This document shows, piece by piece, positions 28,651 to 38,529 of a stretch of DNA of 64,000 bases; the first letter of the stretch is position 1; every line of letters begins with the position of its first letter. The position numbers and the translations under genes are program-made. Below the pieces are notes generated by a model, which was given only the letters and a program-made list of their open reading frames with translations, made no database searches and was not told the origin of the DNA. The DNA comes from Spirometra erinaceieuropaei (Eukaryota; Platyhelminthes; Cestoda; Diphyllobothriidea; Diphyllobothriidae): NCBI GenBank assembly GCA_902702965.1, contig CACRXP010000010.1:2015962-2079961 (forward strand), given 5' to 3'.

Positions 28651-30384
28651 GTATAAGTAGCATAATAAAACACATACTCTAAGTTTAGCGCTATTCACCC
28701 CAGGTTTACGCACAAGAATACGCACCCGCTCATGCATTTGACTTCCCAGAGCAAAAGCGCTCTAGGACTGGTCACAGAGTTAGCGACCAGAAGAGTGATC
28801 AAGTCGAAAACAGTGACCGTTTCGGGATTCGGAAAAAATTTCCGGCCTGAATGTTGTTCTCAGGACACATACAATTCGCAAGGTGTGTCCATCCGGTAGC
28901 TCAGCGCCATTTGACGAACCGAAGTTCATCTGTACCATCAAATCTGCCAATCTGCATTAAGGTAGCTCGACCACCTATCTCCATCAACTTGAACGAACAC
29001 TGACCCGCAGCCGAGATTTGCGACCACATGGGTGTGTAAATGGCCGAGATTCCTGTCACTATAGCCAGAGCTTATTTGCTCTCGAAAGCCATGCACACCG
29101 CTGTTTGTTGTGCGCAGAACAAAACCCCGTATGTAAACATAGTAGTCTGCAGACAAAACAGAATAATTGTATCCCTGCATAAAACAATTTTCAGACAGCC
29201 AATCTCTCTCCATGGTCCTGAAAAGAACCACACCCATGTTTCCTAGTCTGTCTTTTGAATCTGCTTATCAACATGGTCTTTATTTTAGAGGTTCAACGCA
29301 CGCCAAGGTCCCGGACCTCTCAATGGCAGGTTGTTTTGACTCATCCATATTGATGCGTGTGGTAAACATTTATTTGAGTCCTATTTGACTCAATCTACCA
29401 TCTTCTGTTAGCAAAACGGCAGCGAGGAAGGCTGTTCCAAGTTTAGTGAAGCCTTCAATCTGTCCTCTGCGATGCTCGGCAGTAGGCCAGATACACAAGG
29501 CATTGAAATGTACTCCAGCTGCCGGATATTAGCATCCACACTGGGCATTTGAAACCCCACCCCTCGACGGGTAAAGTTCCTGCTGTGCTAAGAATCTGAA
29601 GCAACTCCGAAACCGCCGTCAGAGTCTGCCTCATTGTCGTCAGATTGGTGTTTTGTAACCCGCCTGGTTGACAGCGGGTGCAGCACCGTTACACTGCACC
29701 TAGTGGAAGGCTTATGTGCGGCCTGATCGCCCTCTCTCCGAGTGGCATCCACATGCTATGGTAATTATGCTCACGTCGGCGCAGCATGACTCATGCCCGT
29801 GTGTGAGAGCCAACAACTCGACTGCAACAAGAGCTCATAAGCGCACGTCCTATCCTCTCCAGGTGAGAGTACGCTGCATCCAAAAGACGTCACTAGTTAC
29901 GACCGCGTTAGGAATGCGTTAAAGTCACATCTCGGATGGGTCAGGAAGAATCAACGGACGACAGGAGGGAATTGTTTAGGAAAATGGTTCTAAACCTTTC
30001 AGAACGGGATCCTCCGTGACCTTGACCACTTTATTTATTGCAAATTTGTAATCTTAGTACCCCTCCGACGTGATTTATCCAGGTCACCCTCGACGTGTTT
30101 TCTTTCAATTCTTAACTTTGCGGATGCAGACACTATTGAGGATAAACTACCATAGGAATGCTAAGACCGTGGAGAAGTACCTCTTTGTTTAAAGGTGCAC
30201 GGCGCACTTCCTGAACTCAGCACAGTCCTCACAGCTTTGGATATCGAATTCGCTGAATTCATTCGCACCAAACTCATCCAAAAGTTCAGCCGTCATTTTT
30301 GACGATTCCCTTCGTGATTTCCGTACCAGGGTGGCCGGAGTGACGGTGACGAGCTCCTGAAATTGTTAATTATGATAGTACACT
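28651..30384. other. No recognised feature
   Basis: Frames up to about 99 codons on both strands (for example 29237-28938) show no recognisable family. Confidence 0.45.
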
Positions 30385-30620
30385 TTCGCTGAACTTACCA
30401 CACTCTCTCCTCCCACCCATCTCACCTTGGGGTCGTAATGAAGTCAAGGAGATTGGAGGCGGAGTCGGGCGCAGGCGGCTGGCGTGATCCCAGGCGTGCC
30501 ACCACGTATCCGATATGTAGCATCTGTTATGTATGCGCAGTCCAATAGCGTGCGCCGTACCCTGATCTGGTCCCGTGTTGGTCCAGAGAAATTCCTGCGC
30601 TGCCTGTTGGGAGGTGGGGT
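30385..30620 (+). repeat. Interspersed repeat family A, copy
   Basis: 'cttaccacactctctcctccc', 'gtcaaggagattggaggcgg', 'ggctggcgtgatc' and 'ctgatctggtcccgtgttggtccag' match copies 1 and 2 near the left end of the window in the same order. Confidence 0.6.
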
Positions 30621-30774
30621 CAACTGATCCATCCACATTATGGTAGCACCCATGAACTCTCTCTCTCTCAACTCCAGTAACCAGATTCGAGACGTTTTGG
30701 TGAGTGGATTAATCTGTAAGGGACGAATTGTTGGTCTCTTCTGACATCCTCTCGACCTGCGTTCAGTCTTTCCC

Positions 30775-31120
30775 CTATAAGAGCGTAGAGGTGAACACTT
30801 TTCCCAACACCGGGGTCGGTGCGTCAGATGGTCGAGCACTCATCACGCCAACATCCAACGCACGTGATGAAATTGCAGCAATTATCGACTCAAATGTCGG
30901 CCATCGAACAGTGATCACACCAAGTGCGACAATTCCGGATGAAGGGGGGAGCCATGAGTCTTCATAGGTATGCGGTAGCATGGCTACGGCATCCTATAAA
31001 TACCGCAGCCCCTTGTGCAGCAACCATCCGTTTCTGCTTCTTTGTCGCTGATGATGGATTCGAGTAGGAATCCGAAACGTCAGGCTAATAAAGCTCTTGT
31101 CCCGGCGATCGTGTCTCCTT
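30775..31120 (+). mobile_element. Penelope-like element 3' end (ORF end and terminal region)
   Basis: 30790-30967 encodes the end of the PLE frame (EVNTFPNTGVGASDG ... TIPDEGGSHESS, then stop). The non-coding tail has TATAAATA at 30995-31002, a hammerhead-like core at 31048-31081 and 'gctaataaagctctt'. The whole segment is about 80% identical by eye to the minus strand of 58790-58440, including codons past the nuclease domain. Truncated on the left. Confidence 0.7.
31048..31081 (+). ncRNA. Hammerhead-ribozyme-like motif H2
   Basis: CUGAUGA (31048-31054), one U, a perfect 6-bp stem GGAUUC/GAAUCC with a 6-nt loop (31056-31073), then GAAACGUC (31074-31081). This is the best-preserved stem II of the set. 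Helix I pairing is possible between UUUGUCG before the core and AGGC after it, with one A-G mismatch. Helix III is reduced to the self-complementary ACGU, which would require a dimer to act. Confidence 0.6.
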
Positions 31121-31418
31121 CTATATGTTATCTGTCAGAATTATAAAGATAACCAGATCATTGCGACCCACGCATGTTTTAGACAGTCAAAACTGTCATT
31201 AGTTCAGGTATTACGCAGGGCACTTGAACTTCTTTGCACTTCTTCCTTCTCGCTCCGTACTGTTTCCATGACGACCGTCTACCTTTAGTAACATCTCTAA
31301 ACAGGAACTTAGTGCAGTGACTTCCAATTAACCTTGATCACCTACGGATCACGCTTCTCGTTTACTTAAAAGAAGACGAAAACACGATCACTGGGACGGT
31401 ATATTTATTGGCCTTTTC

Positions 31419-31448
31419 TTTCGAACTCGAACTGGAGTTCATCATCAG
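31419..31448 (-). ncRNA. Hammerhead-ribozyme-like motif H3
   Basis: On the minus strand CUGAUGA (31448-31442), one U, perfect stem GAACUC/GAGUUC with loop CAGUUC, then GAAAG. The ACGUC after GAAA is lost, so cleavage is unlikely in this copy. It lies just downstream of the nuclease frame that ends at 31480 and points towards H2. Confidence 0.5.
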
Positions 31449-31479
31449 AGACTGCTAGAGTGCAGCAACGTGTTGACAT

Positions 31480-32184
31480 TTATATCCTCGTGTCGTGAAA
31501 AGGAAGGACTACATTCGTGGCTAGGTCTGGTTTGTACTGCTTGGTCCACAATGGTCCCTCCGGCGTGGTGACGCCGTTTGTACTTCGCGGCGATGTGAGC
31601 TGCGCCACCGGGCTGCGTGAGCGGAGTACGTGATAACACACAGGCCAATCAATGTGTCTATTGATAGAGTTGGTGTCCGACAGCCACGCCTCCAACAGTT
31701 CTCGCCCCGTCTTGTTGCCGGCTCGCGCCAAAATCCGCGTGTTGGCGAAGTCGAGCTCACGGCCTTCCTCCAGCGTGTGAGTGGCAACTTGAGATAGTTG
31801 GGCGCCTCTCTGAACGGCCCGTTTGTGCTTGAGCATTCGTGAGCTGAGATGTCGTCCTGTTTGGCCTGCGTAGTGACAAGGACAGCTATGGCACCGGATT
31901 TGATAGACTACGCCCGACTGTTCACTTGCGTGCAGTCGATCCTTCATTTTCATGATCCTGCTACGCATGGTAGCCGCCGGATGATGAGCGATGCCCACGC
32001 CTAACTCTGACGCAATGTGTTCTGCAGCCTCGGACACATTCTTTATGTACGGTAGGAAGTGCCAAATTGTTGGTGTCTCCCTCCCGTTTGTCCGTCGTGG
32101 GTGCGTGCGTATGCAGCGGCTGATGAAACTATTTCGGTAGTCGTTCTTTGTTAATTGGTTCCTGAGATGCCCTAGGTCTTGCAT
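31480..32184 (-). CDS. Penelope-like element GIY-YIG endonuclease domain, uninterrupted
   Basis: A 234-codon frame with no internal stop. It includes FLPYIKNVSEAAEHIASEL (linker), SGVVYQIRCHSCPCHYAGQTGRHLSSR (GIY-YIG core with the Y.G and Arg), HKRAVQRGAQLSQVATHTLEE with the histidines of the PLE CCHH set, and GRELLEAWLSD with the expected Glu. In PLEs this domain nicks target DNA for reverse transcription. The RT half is missing on the 5' side: the frame starts about 95 bp from a perfect 38-bp palindrome. Whether it is expressed is unknown; it is either a recent insertion or a domain that has kept its frame by chance. Confidence 0.85.
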   Translation of the reverse strand: MQDLGHLRNQLTKNDYRNSFISRCIRTHPRRTNGRETPTIWHFLPYIKNVSEAAEHIASELGVGIAHHPAATMRSRIMKMKDRLHASEQSGVVYQIRCHSCPCHYAGQTGRHLSSRMLKHKRAVQRGAQLSQVATHTLEEGRELDFANTRILARAGNKTGRELLEAWLSDTNSINRHIDWPVCYHVLRSRSPVAQLTSPRSTNGVTTPEGPLWTKQYKPDLATNVVLPFHDTRI

Positions 32185-32278
32185 CTTTACTTCGGACTCC
32201 CTACAGTGCGTTTTTTATTCCACGTAAACAGCTAAACGCGCTTTCAAACCCTCCTGACGAGCCAAAATAGGAACTTGG

Positions 32279-32316
32279 AAGGTCGCCAAACGAATAAGTA
32301 TTCGTTTGGCGACCTT
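32279..32316. repeat. Perfect palindrome, 18-bp arms, 2-nt spacer
   Basis: Left arm 32279-32296 (AAGGTCGCCAAACGAATA), spacer AG, right arm 32299-32316, its exact reverse complement. It could form a hairpin or cruciform. It lies just outside the 5' truncation of the adjacent Penelope-like fragment. Confidence 0.95.
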
Positions 32317-33109
32317 AGTCTCACTTAAAACAGGGGGCTGAACTGATGTTTATGGAACCTTGATTTATGAGGGATTTGCGACGCTTCTCCCAAGACAGTG
32401 TAGCACACATTCAGTATATAGTGTTCAGTGTATAGCAAGTGTAAACAGACTGTTTACATTTATCAGCCACTAAATATATGCCTACCGCCGGTTATCTTGA
32501 TCCCATCTTATCGCCTTGATCGTGCAAGACAACACCGTATCCATCCCTCTGGACCCCGACGCTTGCGGTGGTGAAATCAACGTATAGGAGATATCAAATC
32601 AAAATCTGCGAAAAGTAACGATAAAATCGTTTCCAAACAGAACTCTCCAGCACCAAGCGCATCTTCAGTTGCGTTTACTGGGCGGGGGGGGGACTTTGAG
32701 GTGCAGTAAGGTCAGCGGATCGGTATTCATACTTTTGCAGACTTAGCGGCAGTTTGTACCCAACCGCGATAAGAAAGGTCAAAAACCATGAACTTTAGAC
32801 GGCGGATTAGGAACAGGGGCTGGCGTAACTCTCGCGCTTACTTTCGTCCTGAATTACCTTAAGGCGTCAGCCAGCTAACGCCGACGCCGGCGGTGAGTCC
32901 CTCCAATGCAGTCATGCATTTCCTCTCCGTCCTGATGGGTGGGCTACAATAGACAGGCCTCAGTGTTTTTAATACTAACAGCCACCCTCGTCTACCATCC
33001 ATTGTTGGTGGGTCGTGACGTGTTCTCAAATAAGTCTATTCGAGCGCCAACAGAAAATAAGGAAAGGGAAGGGGGGGACTGTGACTGCAGGTGTATTAAT
33101 TTCTTCGGT
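32317..33109. other. No recognised feature
   Basis: No recognisable frame. A G-run occurs at about 32682-32691. Confidence 0.45.
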
Positions 33110-34290
33110 AGCCAGTCGTGCCTGGCGCGGAAGGACGGATTCGCGCCTACAGTAGGTGGGCTAACTCATGAAATGTCAACCGAAATTCCTAAATGCGTTT
33201 TCGTTTCGAAAATAGTAATAAGAAGGGTTGTAAAACTAGTCCGCCTGCAACATAATTCTACAATATTTCAGCTATCTCAGGATGCCGGCTAGCGAATATA
33301 CTTCCTTGCGGCTGCATGCAAAAACTACCCTCTGTAAAAAATGACTACTTACCTAGCATGAATTTTTCTCATCGATTTTCGATGACCCTAAATGTCCAAT
33401 TATGTTTCATGGAAAACATGCATAAAAATATCCATTCTTTTTCTCATTCGGTAGATAATTACGTCTTCTTTTAAGTCTACGCTCGAAAGAGGGACATAAT
33501 TCGGTTTTAAAAAAATTTCCAATTCCCGAATAATTTTGAACCCGCTCTACCGTCACACATGGATTCAGGGTTTCAAAGCTACAAGCCTTCTATATTCTGC
33601 GTACGGAAAACCACACATTTCTCCACGGTATTATGAGGAGACCATATGGGGTTCATAAAATTTAGCAGTGGGTTTGAGCCATATTGTTAACTTTACGAGT
33701 CATATTGGTAAATGCTGAAACATGGCGTTTTGTGAACGGCCATTTCAGGGTGTTATAAAATCTCACAATTAGAAACTCTTTTGAAAACCTAATTATCTCC
33801 CTTCTTCGAGCGTAAAACTAAAAGAAGACATAGTTATCTATCGAATGAGCAAAAGAATGAACATTTTCACGCATGTTTTCCATGAAATATAATTAGATAT
33901 TGAGGAGCATCGAAAATCAATGAGAAAAATGCATGCTACTTAAGTAGTCATTTTTTACAGAGTGTAGCTTTTGCATGCAGCCGGTAGGAAGTTTATTCGA
34001 AAGCCGGCATCCCGATGTAACTGAAATATCATAGAATTAAGCTGCAGGCTGACTAGTTTTACAACGCTACTTAATTAGTCTTTTCCTAACGAAAGCGCAT
34101 TTTGGAGTTTCGGTTGACATTTCATGAGTGAGCCCACCTACTGTACGTTAGTGAGAAGTAAGTCAGACATGAGCAACATCTGCCGCACTCTCTGGCAAGG
34201 CCAGAGCGACCGGAGGAGGAAACGGGCGCAGGGGCCAACAAGACTGAACGGGCAGTCTACGCATGCCACAAGACTGCCAGTGTTTATGTA
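33110..34290 (+). repeat. Interspersed repeat (family A-related), split by a 1 kb insertion
   Basis: 33110-33147 plus 34146-34290, read together, match the uninterrupted sequence 35846-36050: 'ggaaggacggattcg', then 'gttagtgagaagtaagtcagacatgagcaacatc', 'ccagagcgaccgga', 'gggcgca', 'ccaacaagactgaa'. The gap between the two halves is exactly the inverted-arm element 33148-34145. Confidence 0.8.
33148..34145. mobile_element. TA-flanked inverted-arm element, complete (subfamily 2)
   Basis: 998 bp including flanking TA dinucleotides. The left end is TA-CAGTAGGTGGGCTAACTCATG and the right end is its inverse, ...GAGCCCACCTACTG-TA. Arms of roughly 380 bp ('cattttacc..', 'tcgattttcgatgaccc', 'gtcttcttttaagtct' and their inverses) flank a central spacer of about 200 bp. 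No transposase is encoded. TA target duplication and CAGT ends suggest a Tc1/mariner-type non-autonomous element. Confidence 0.9.
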
Positions 34291-34496
34291 TTGTTCAGAC
34301 CAGGTTTTCTTCCGATGGACGCTCCTTCGGACGCTACTATCAGGTCTCCTGTCTAGAAGGAAATCTCGGAAAGGAAATGGACCAGACGTTTTCATCTCCA
34401 ACGTGACTTTTATAGACGGATTTGCCTGATTTACCGCCTTTAAGAAGGGTAGCTACATCGGTTTCTGCGGTTGCAAATGCAAAGATATCGAAACCG

Positions 34497-34790
34497 ACAG
34501 GGCAACGGACTAGTGGCCCAGTGGTTAGAGGCGTGGACTTCTAACTTACAGGTAGGGATTTCGAGCCCCAGGTGTTCCACAGTTCGGGGTTGGGTATGAC
34601 TGGCTGACGACGGCTAATACACTCGAAATGGCCATTCCAGTCTCCCTTGTCTTTGTCGGTAATAACATTCTGCCCTTTATTATGCGCCGCTGTGCGGCTG
34701 CTGGTTGGGCTCGAGAGAGAGAGAGCTCGTAAGACACAACGGAACGAGTGAGTTCCGTAATAACGATTAGTGAGCGCCCCCTACCATCGT
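34497..34790 (+). repeat. tRNA-derived SINE, copy S2
   Basis: The tRNA-like head at 34510-34575 has A-box 'tggcccagtggttagagg', the anticodon-arm-like 'ggacttctaac' and B-box-like 'gatttcgagcccc', most like tRNA-Arg(TCT). The tail 'ggccattccagtctcccttgtctttgtcgg' is followed by 'gcgccgctgtgcggctgctggttgggct', a GA run and 'cgtaagacacaacggaacgagtg'. In copies S3 and S4 those last blocks lie before the head instead. Confidence 0.75.
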
Positions 34791-35480
34791 AAACATATGA
34801 TCGACGTAGCGACCGTATTGTTTAAGCTTTTTCATTTGGTAGCTTAGTTTAAATTTCTCCAGCTTTCCCATGAGCACAATGGTTAGAGAAGTTTTTTCAA
34901 CCTCTCCATAAGAGCTTTTGTCAGCACTCCCCGACATTTTGGCCCCTTTTTCAGGTACAGGTAATTGTAATCCCACAATGTCGATTTAAAATGTTAGGTG
35001 CCGTCTCTGAAAGTGGGTACGGGATCGTAGGTTGGGTTCCAGAGGTTCTCGAATTGAGTTTCTAATTCCAACTGATTAATTTTTTAAATGAGGCATGCAA
35101 AATTTTGGTCCAAGGAATAAGGCTTCAAGTCCCGTTTTATCACGTTTAATATAAGTTTCGTTGTGTACGTACTAACATTAAACCTTTGAAAGTCAGGCTT
35201 GTAGTTTCAATTCATATACACTTTTGAAAAATCCAAAACTCTTTGCTTCTTCACGTCTCCTTCCTGTGGACTGCGCAAAGATGCCGAATTCTTGTTTTCA
35301 TCTCTCTTCAGGGTGTCAAGGACAGCTGCGCACTGACACACGTTACGCTCACGTCCTTCTATCTTTACGAGGGTACTTTCCAGTTGATTCTCAATGTATC
35401 TTTTCAGGGTTTTGGTGGTAATAACTGCACAACTATGCTGCAGCCCTCTCTGGTAGTGTATTGGATACTAATTTCATTCA
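34767..35480 (-). pseudogene. Probable Penelope-like element RT relic
   Basis: The minus strand gives LKQYGRYVDHMFTMVGG at 34830-34770, equivalent to the RYVDDTFVIV box with the last Asp changed to His. GAKMSG and VEKTSL-type residues precede it. Further upstream (about 35330-35230), LDTLKRDEN resembles the LDSLKTDEN before the DKG motif of the copy at 22-24.5 kb. Heavily decayed, so boundaries are uncertain. Confidence 0.5.
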
Positions 35481-35789
35481 TTCCATTTTCCGGCAAACTT
35501 GGTTCGCGCAAATTTTATGTCCAAATGTAGGTGCCCAACGAGTACCTTTAACAACGCCGGATCTTTGGACCGTCCTGAATTTACGCATGCCCTCCAACTA
35601 GTCCTCAGGAAACTGTCATAGGAATACTTCCAATGTATTGCAAAAAGCTGTTGCTTTCCCATAACATATAACAATCTAAATGAGCTTGTCTTTCGACTTG
35701 GGACGATCGTTCAAGCGTTTTTGTGGGAACTTAGCTTGGAAGATATTTGCGCGACGTAGGTACTCTTACGGCTTAATCTGTCAAGGACA

Positions 35790-36080
35790 CTTTTAGTGTT
35801 TACGAAAGTTCGACCGCTGGAGGCGGCGATGTCTGCCGCGTGCCCCGTGAAGGGGGCGAGGCAGGACGGATTCGTGCCTACATTAGTGACTTGTGAGTCA
35901 GACATGCGCAACATCCGCCGCCCTCCCTTTTTTCCTCCCCCCCCCCCTCCACCCTGCTCCGATGGCAAGGCAGTGCCAGAGTGACCGGAAGTGGGACGGG
36001 CGCATTGGCCAACAAGACTGAATGGGCCGTCTAAACGTGCCCCACGCGACCCGACCTCCATTACATGTACCGGGCGATAC
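35790..36080 (+). repeat. Interspersed repeat (family A-related), uninterrupted copy
   Basis: Same unit as 33110-33147 / 34146-34290 without the insertion. The empty site reads GGATTCGTGCC-TA-CATTAGTGA at 35869-35889. A C-rich run (35937-35949) interrupts the CT block. Confidence 0.75.
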
Positions 36081-37623
36081 TTGTTTATACTATGGACGTG
36101 GTCCGGCATGGGTATGTTTTACGCCCGGTGTCACTTACTTTGGGGGGGGGGGGCAATTCTGCTAAAACTAGAAGACTGGCGATATTTATTTGTAGGTGCC
36201 AGTGAAAGGTATGAATAGACCTCTCTATGGCTGCTGCGTTAGGTTGGTCAAGAAACTTTAAGGCATTCATCGGAGTAAAAGTACGACAATGCTAAGCCCT
36301 TTTTGACAGTGCGTCAAAATGGAAGCTAAATTTATTTATTACTATCATTAGATAGCAAAAATAGTGCCCCCTTTTGATTGGTGACAGTATGGAAGATCAG
36401 AATTTGAGATATCACAAATTTATTGGATTTTCAACTCTTTTCCTCAACATAATTGCTCCCCCGAGTAATTAATCCCGGGCGTAAACCATACCTTTGCCCG
36501 CGGTGCACAACCAAGGCCAGTAATTCCAGGGTTTTGTCATTGTTTTCCCACCAGCCTGTATCGGAATAAACCGAATAGTGAGGCATACCTAAATCCAGAT
36601 GTTGGTTAGGAAAATTAGACGATTCATATAAACGAATATCAATAAAAACAGGCTACGAGGGTTATGGGACAAGAAAAAAAACGAATGACCATGACGGAAA
36701 TAAATGAAGTGGAGGGGAAAATATCCGCTTTTCCGCTGGGTTTCCATCAGACCAGCGCCTAATCACCAACATCAAAGAACAACAAACAGGAGACCCATCA
36801 GCCTGACTATGACTTTCAGCCAACGCTACACTCACGCCAACAGGGTTATGTAAAACCAACCCCAGGAGAAATAGGGCTCAGCGTTACAGGCGTCTTGGTG
36901 CATCAGAACACAAGTCTGTCTCCTACTCAAAGGATTTTTGCAACTGCTACCCTCAACAAGTCATGGCTTGAGGTTTACCTTCTCGTTATGGCGTGAGAGA
37001 GAGAGAGGGAGTACTTAGCCTATTGAGACGCGTCCTGGGCTAAGGTGGGTTTTGCTGCAGGGTTCGGCATCGCTTTTAGTTACCATAACACTAGACCAAG
37101 CCGTAGTGGTCAAAGTCCAAGTAGGCACAGATGATCATAAGGTACTTGTTTATGAAAGTCAACCAAAATCATTTGCAGTGTGATCCATTCCCGGCAGAGA
37201 CCCTCTCAGAGAGTGTTTTGCGTCCGCCTCGCAGTGCATCAAAATTCAAGCTGGACAGACAACTCGACTGGTCGAAAGATTTTTGATAATATGTCCCCTA
37301 ATAGCACACTGCTTGACGTTGTAGGGAAAAATCTTTGAAATAATGCGCGTGGAATCACCTAGAGCAGGATGGAGTTAACAATATTTCGGTTAGCTTACTT
37401 CTACTACAATTTTCGAGGGGAAGCTGGCTTTCGCCTCTATATCCAATCTCGCAAATGAAACAGCTGCAACCATGTCTCACCTTTACAATTTTTTGAATCA
37501 AATATTCGACTCGATTTTCTGACAATACCCGTTTTAGTTAGGATTATTATCTACAGTAAATCCCCCAGTAAATCAGTGACACAGTAACCCCGCCAAGCAT
37601 AGCATGCTGGCCCGTGCGGCGAA
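36081..37623. other. No recognised feature
   Basis: Contains a short (GA)n at about 36995-37006 and a G-run at about 36142-36151. No frame or repeat match recognised. Confidence 0.45.
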
Positions 37624-38529
37624 TTAATGTGCGAGTGCTGTGTGGACAGTGGAGGCGTATGCGGCGAGTGTGGGTTGTCGCCCCAGGCACTGGCTCGCCA
37701 GTCTCTGTGTGATGGATTCGCAAGTGACCAACCAGGCCGAGGCGTGAGGTGAATGTACGGGGACAGTGTGGACATGAGAAGCCGGCGGTGTCAGTATCAG
37801 CTGCGGTAATGGTGCTGGTGGAGCTGGATGTGGCGGGCGCGTTGAGTGGCGGAGTGTGGCGGAACTTGGCATGGTGGGTGTGTTGGATGTGTTAGGTGTG
37901 TCGGGGCTGCGGTCAATTCCGCCCTCGTGGACACGCATGTGGCCGAATAGACCCATGTGATGCATGAATGTGCGAGGGCAATGTGGACAGTGGAGGTGAA
38001 TGCAGCGGGTGTGGACTGCTGCTCCATGCACTGGATCGCCAGTCACTGTGTGATGGATTCGCAAGTGACCAACAAGGCCGAGGCGTGAGGTGAAGGTGCG
38101 ATCACAATTAGGGCAGGTATAGACCCGGTCCTCGTCAATGGCGTTGACGGCGCTTGTTGGTGCGTCAGGATTTTGTGCAGAGTTGATGAGCATGGCAGAC
38201 GTCACAGTGACAGACGTTGAGGCGATGGAGGAGAAGAAAAAGATGGAGAAGAAGGGTGATGGTGGTGGTGGTGGTGGTGGTGGTGGTGGTGGTGGTGGTG
38301 ATTCGGGAGGGCGGCCAGCGCTAGTTGACGGCGTTGTAGATGAGGGAGAGGCGGATGAAGAGAGAACGGTTGGTGCACCGCGCGTGCTGCAGTTGGTCCG
38401 GAGGTGCCTAAGTAGTCCATTTAGCACCTGGAATGTCTGTTGACATCGTGGACACGTTGGCAGCGGTTGGGCGCTGGCTTTGTGAGGCGGAGGCGGCGGC
38501 AGTTTGGATTTGCGTGCATACATACACAC
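37624..38529 (-). CDS. C2H2 zinc-finger tail of an RTE-like retrotransposon
   Basis: A 301-codon frame. Order: basic KSKLPPPPPHKASAQPLP; finger CPRCQQTF...LRHLRTNC; Ser/Thr/Pro-rich linker with a polyproline run encoded by (GGT)n at 38257-38300; finger YTCPNCDRTFTSRLGLVGHLRIHH; finger LHCPHCPRTFMHHMGLFGHMRVH; Pro/Thr linker. A further finger, CPHCPRTFTSRLGLVGHLRIHH, lies at 37770-37690 in another frame after a shift near 37800. The N-terminal finger and preceding basic stretch resemble translated 48820-48940, which directly follow the C-terminus of a reverse transcriptase. This frame is therefore probably the 3' part of a retrotransposon protein and not a host transcription factor, although domestication is possible. 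The fingers have complete Cys2-His2 sets. Confidence 0.7.
   Translation of the reverse strand: MCMYARKSKLPPPPPHKASAQPLPTCPRCQQTFQVLNGLLRHLRTNCSTRGAPTVLSSSASPSSTTPSTSAGRPPESPPPPPPPPPPPPPSPFFSIFFFSSIASTSVTVTSAMLINSAQNPDAPTSAVNAIDEDRVYTCPNCDRTFTSRLGLVGHLRIHHTVTGDPVHGAAVHTRCIHLHCPHCPRTFMHHMGLFGHMRVHEGGIDRSPDTPNTSNTPTMPSSATLRHSTRPPHPAPPAPLPQLILTPPASHVHTVPVHSPHASAWLVTCESITQRLASQCLGRQPTLAAYASTVHTALAH

Noticed and set aside
34510..34585. Functional tRNA-Arg gene
   Set aside because: The A and B boxes are present but the acceptor stem does not pair, and the same head with shared non-tRNA flanks occurs elsewhere, so it is a SINE.
37797..38420. Histidine-rich and other frames overlapping the zinc-finger region
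   Set aside because: They are shadows of the zinc-finger frame and its (GGT)n tract.
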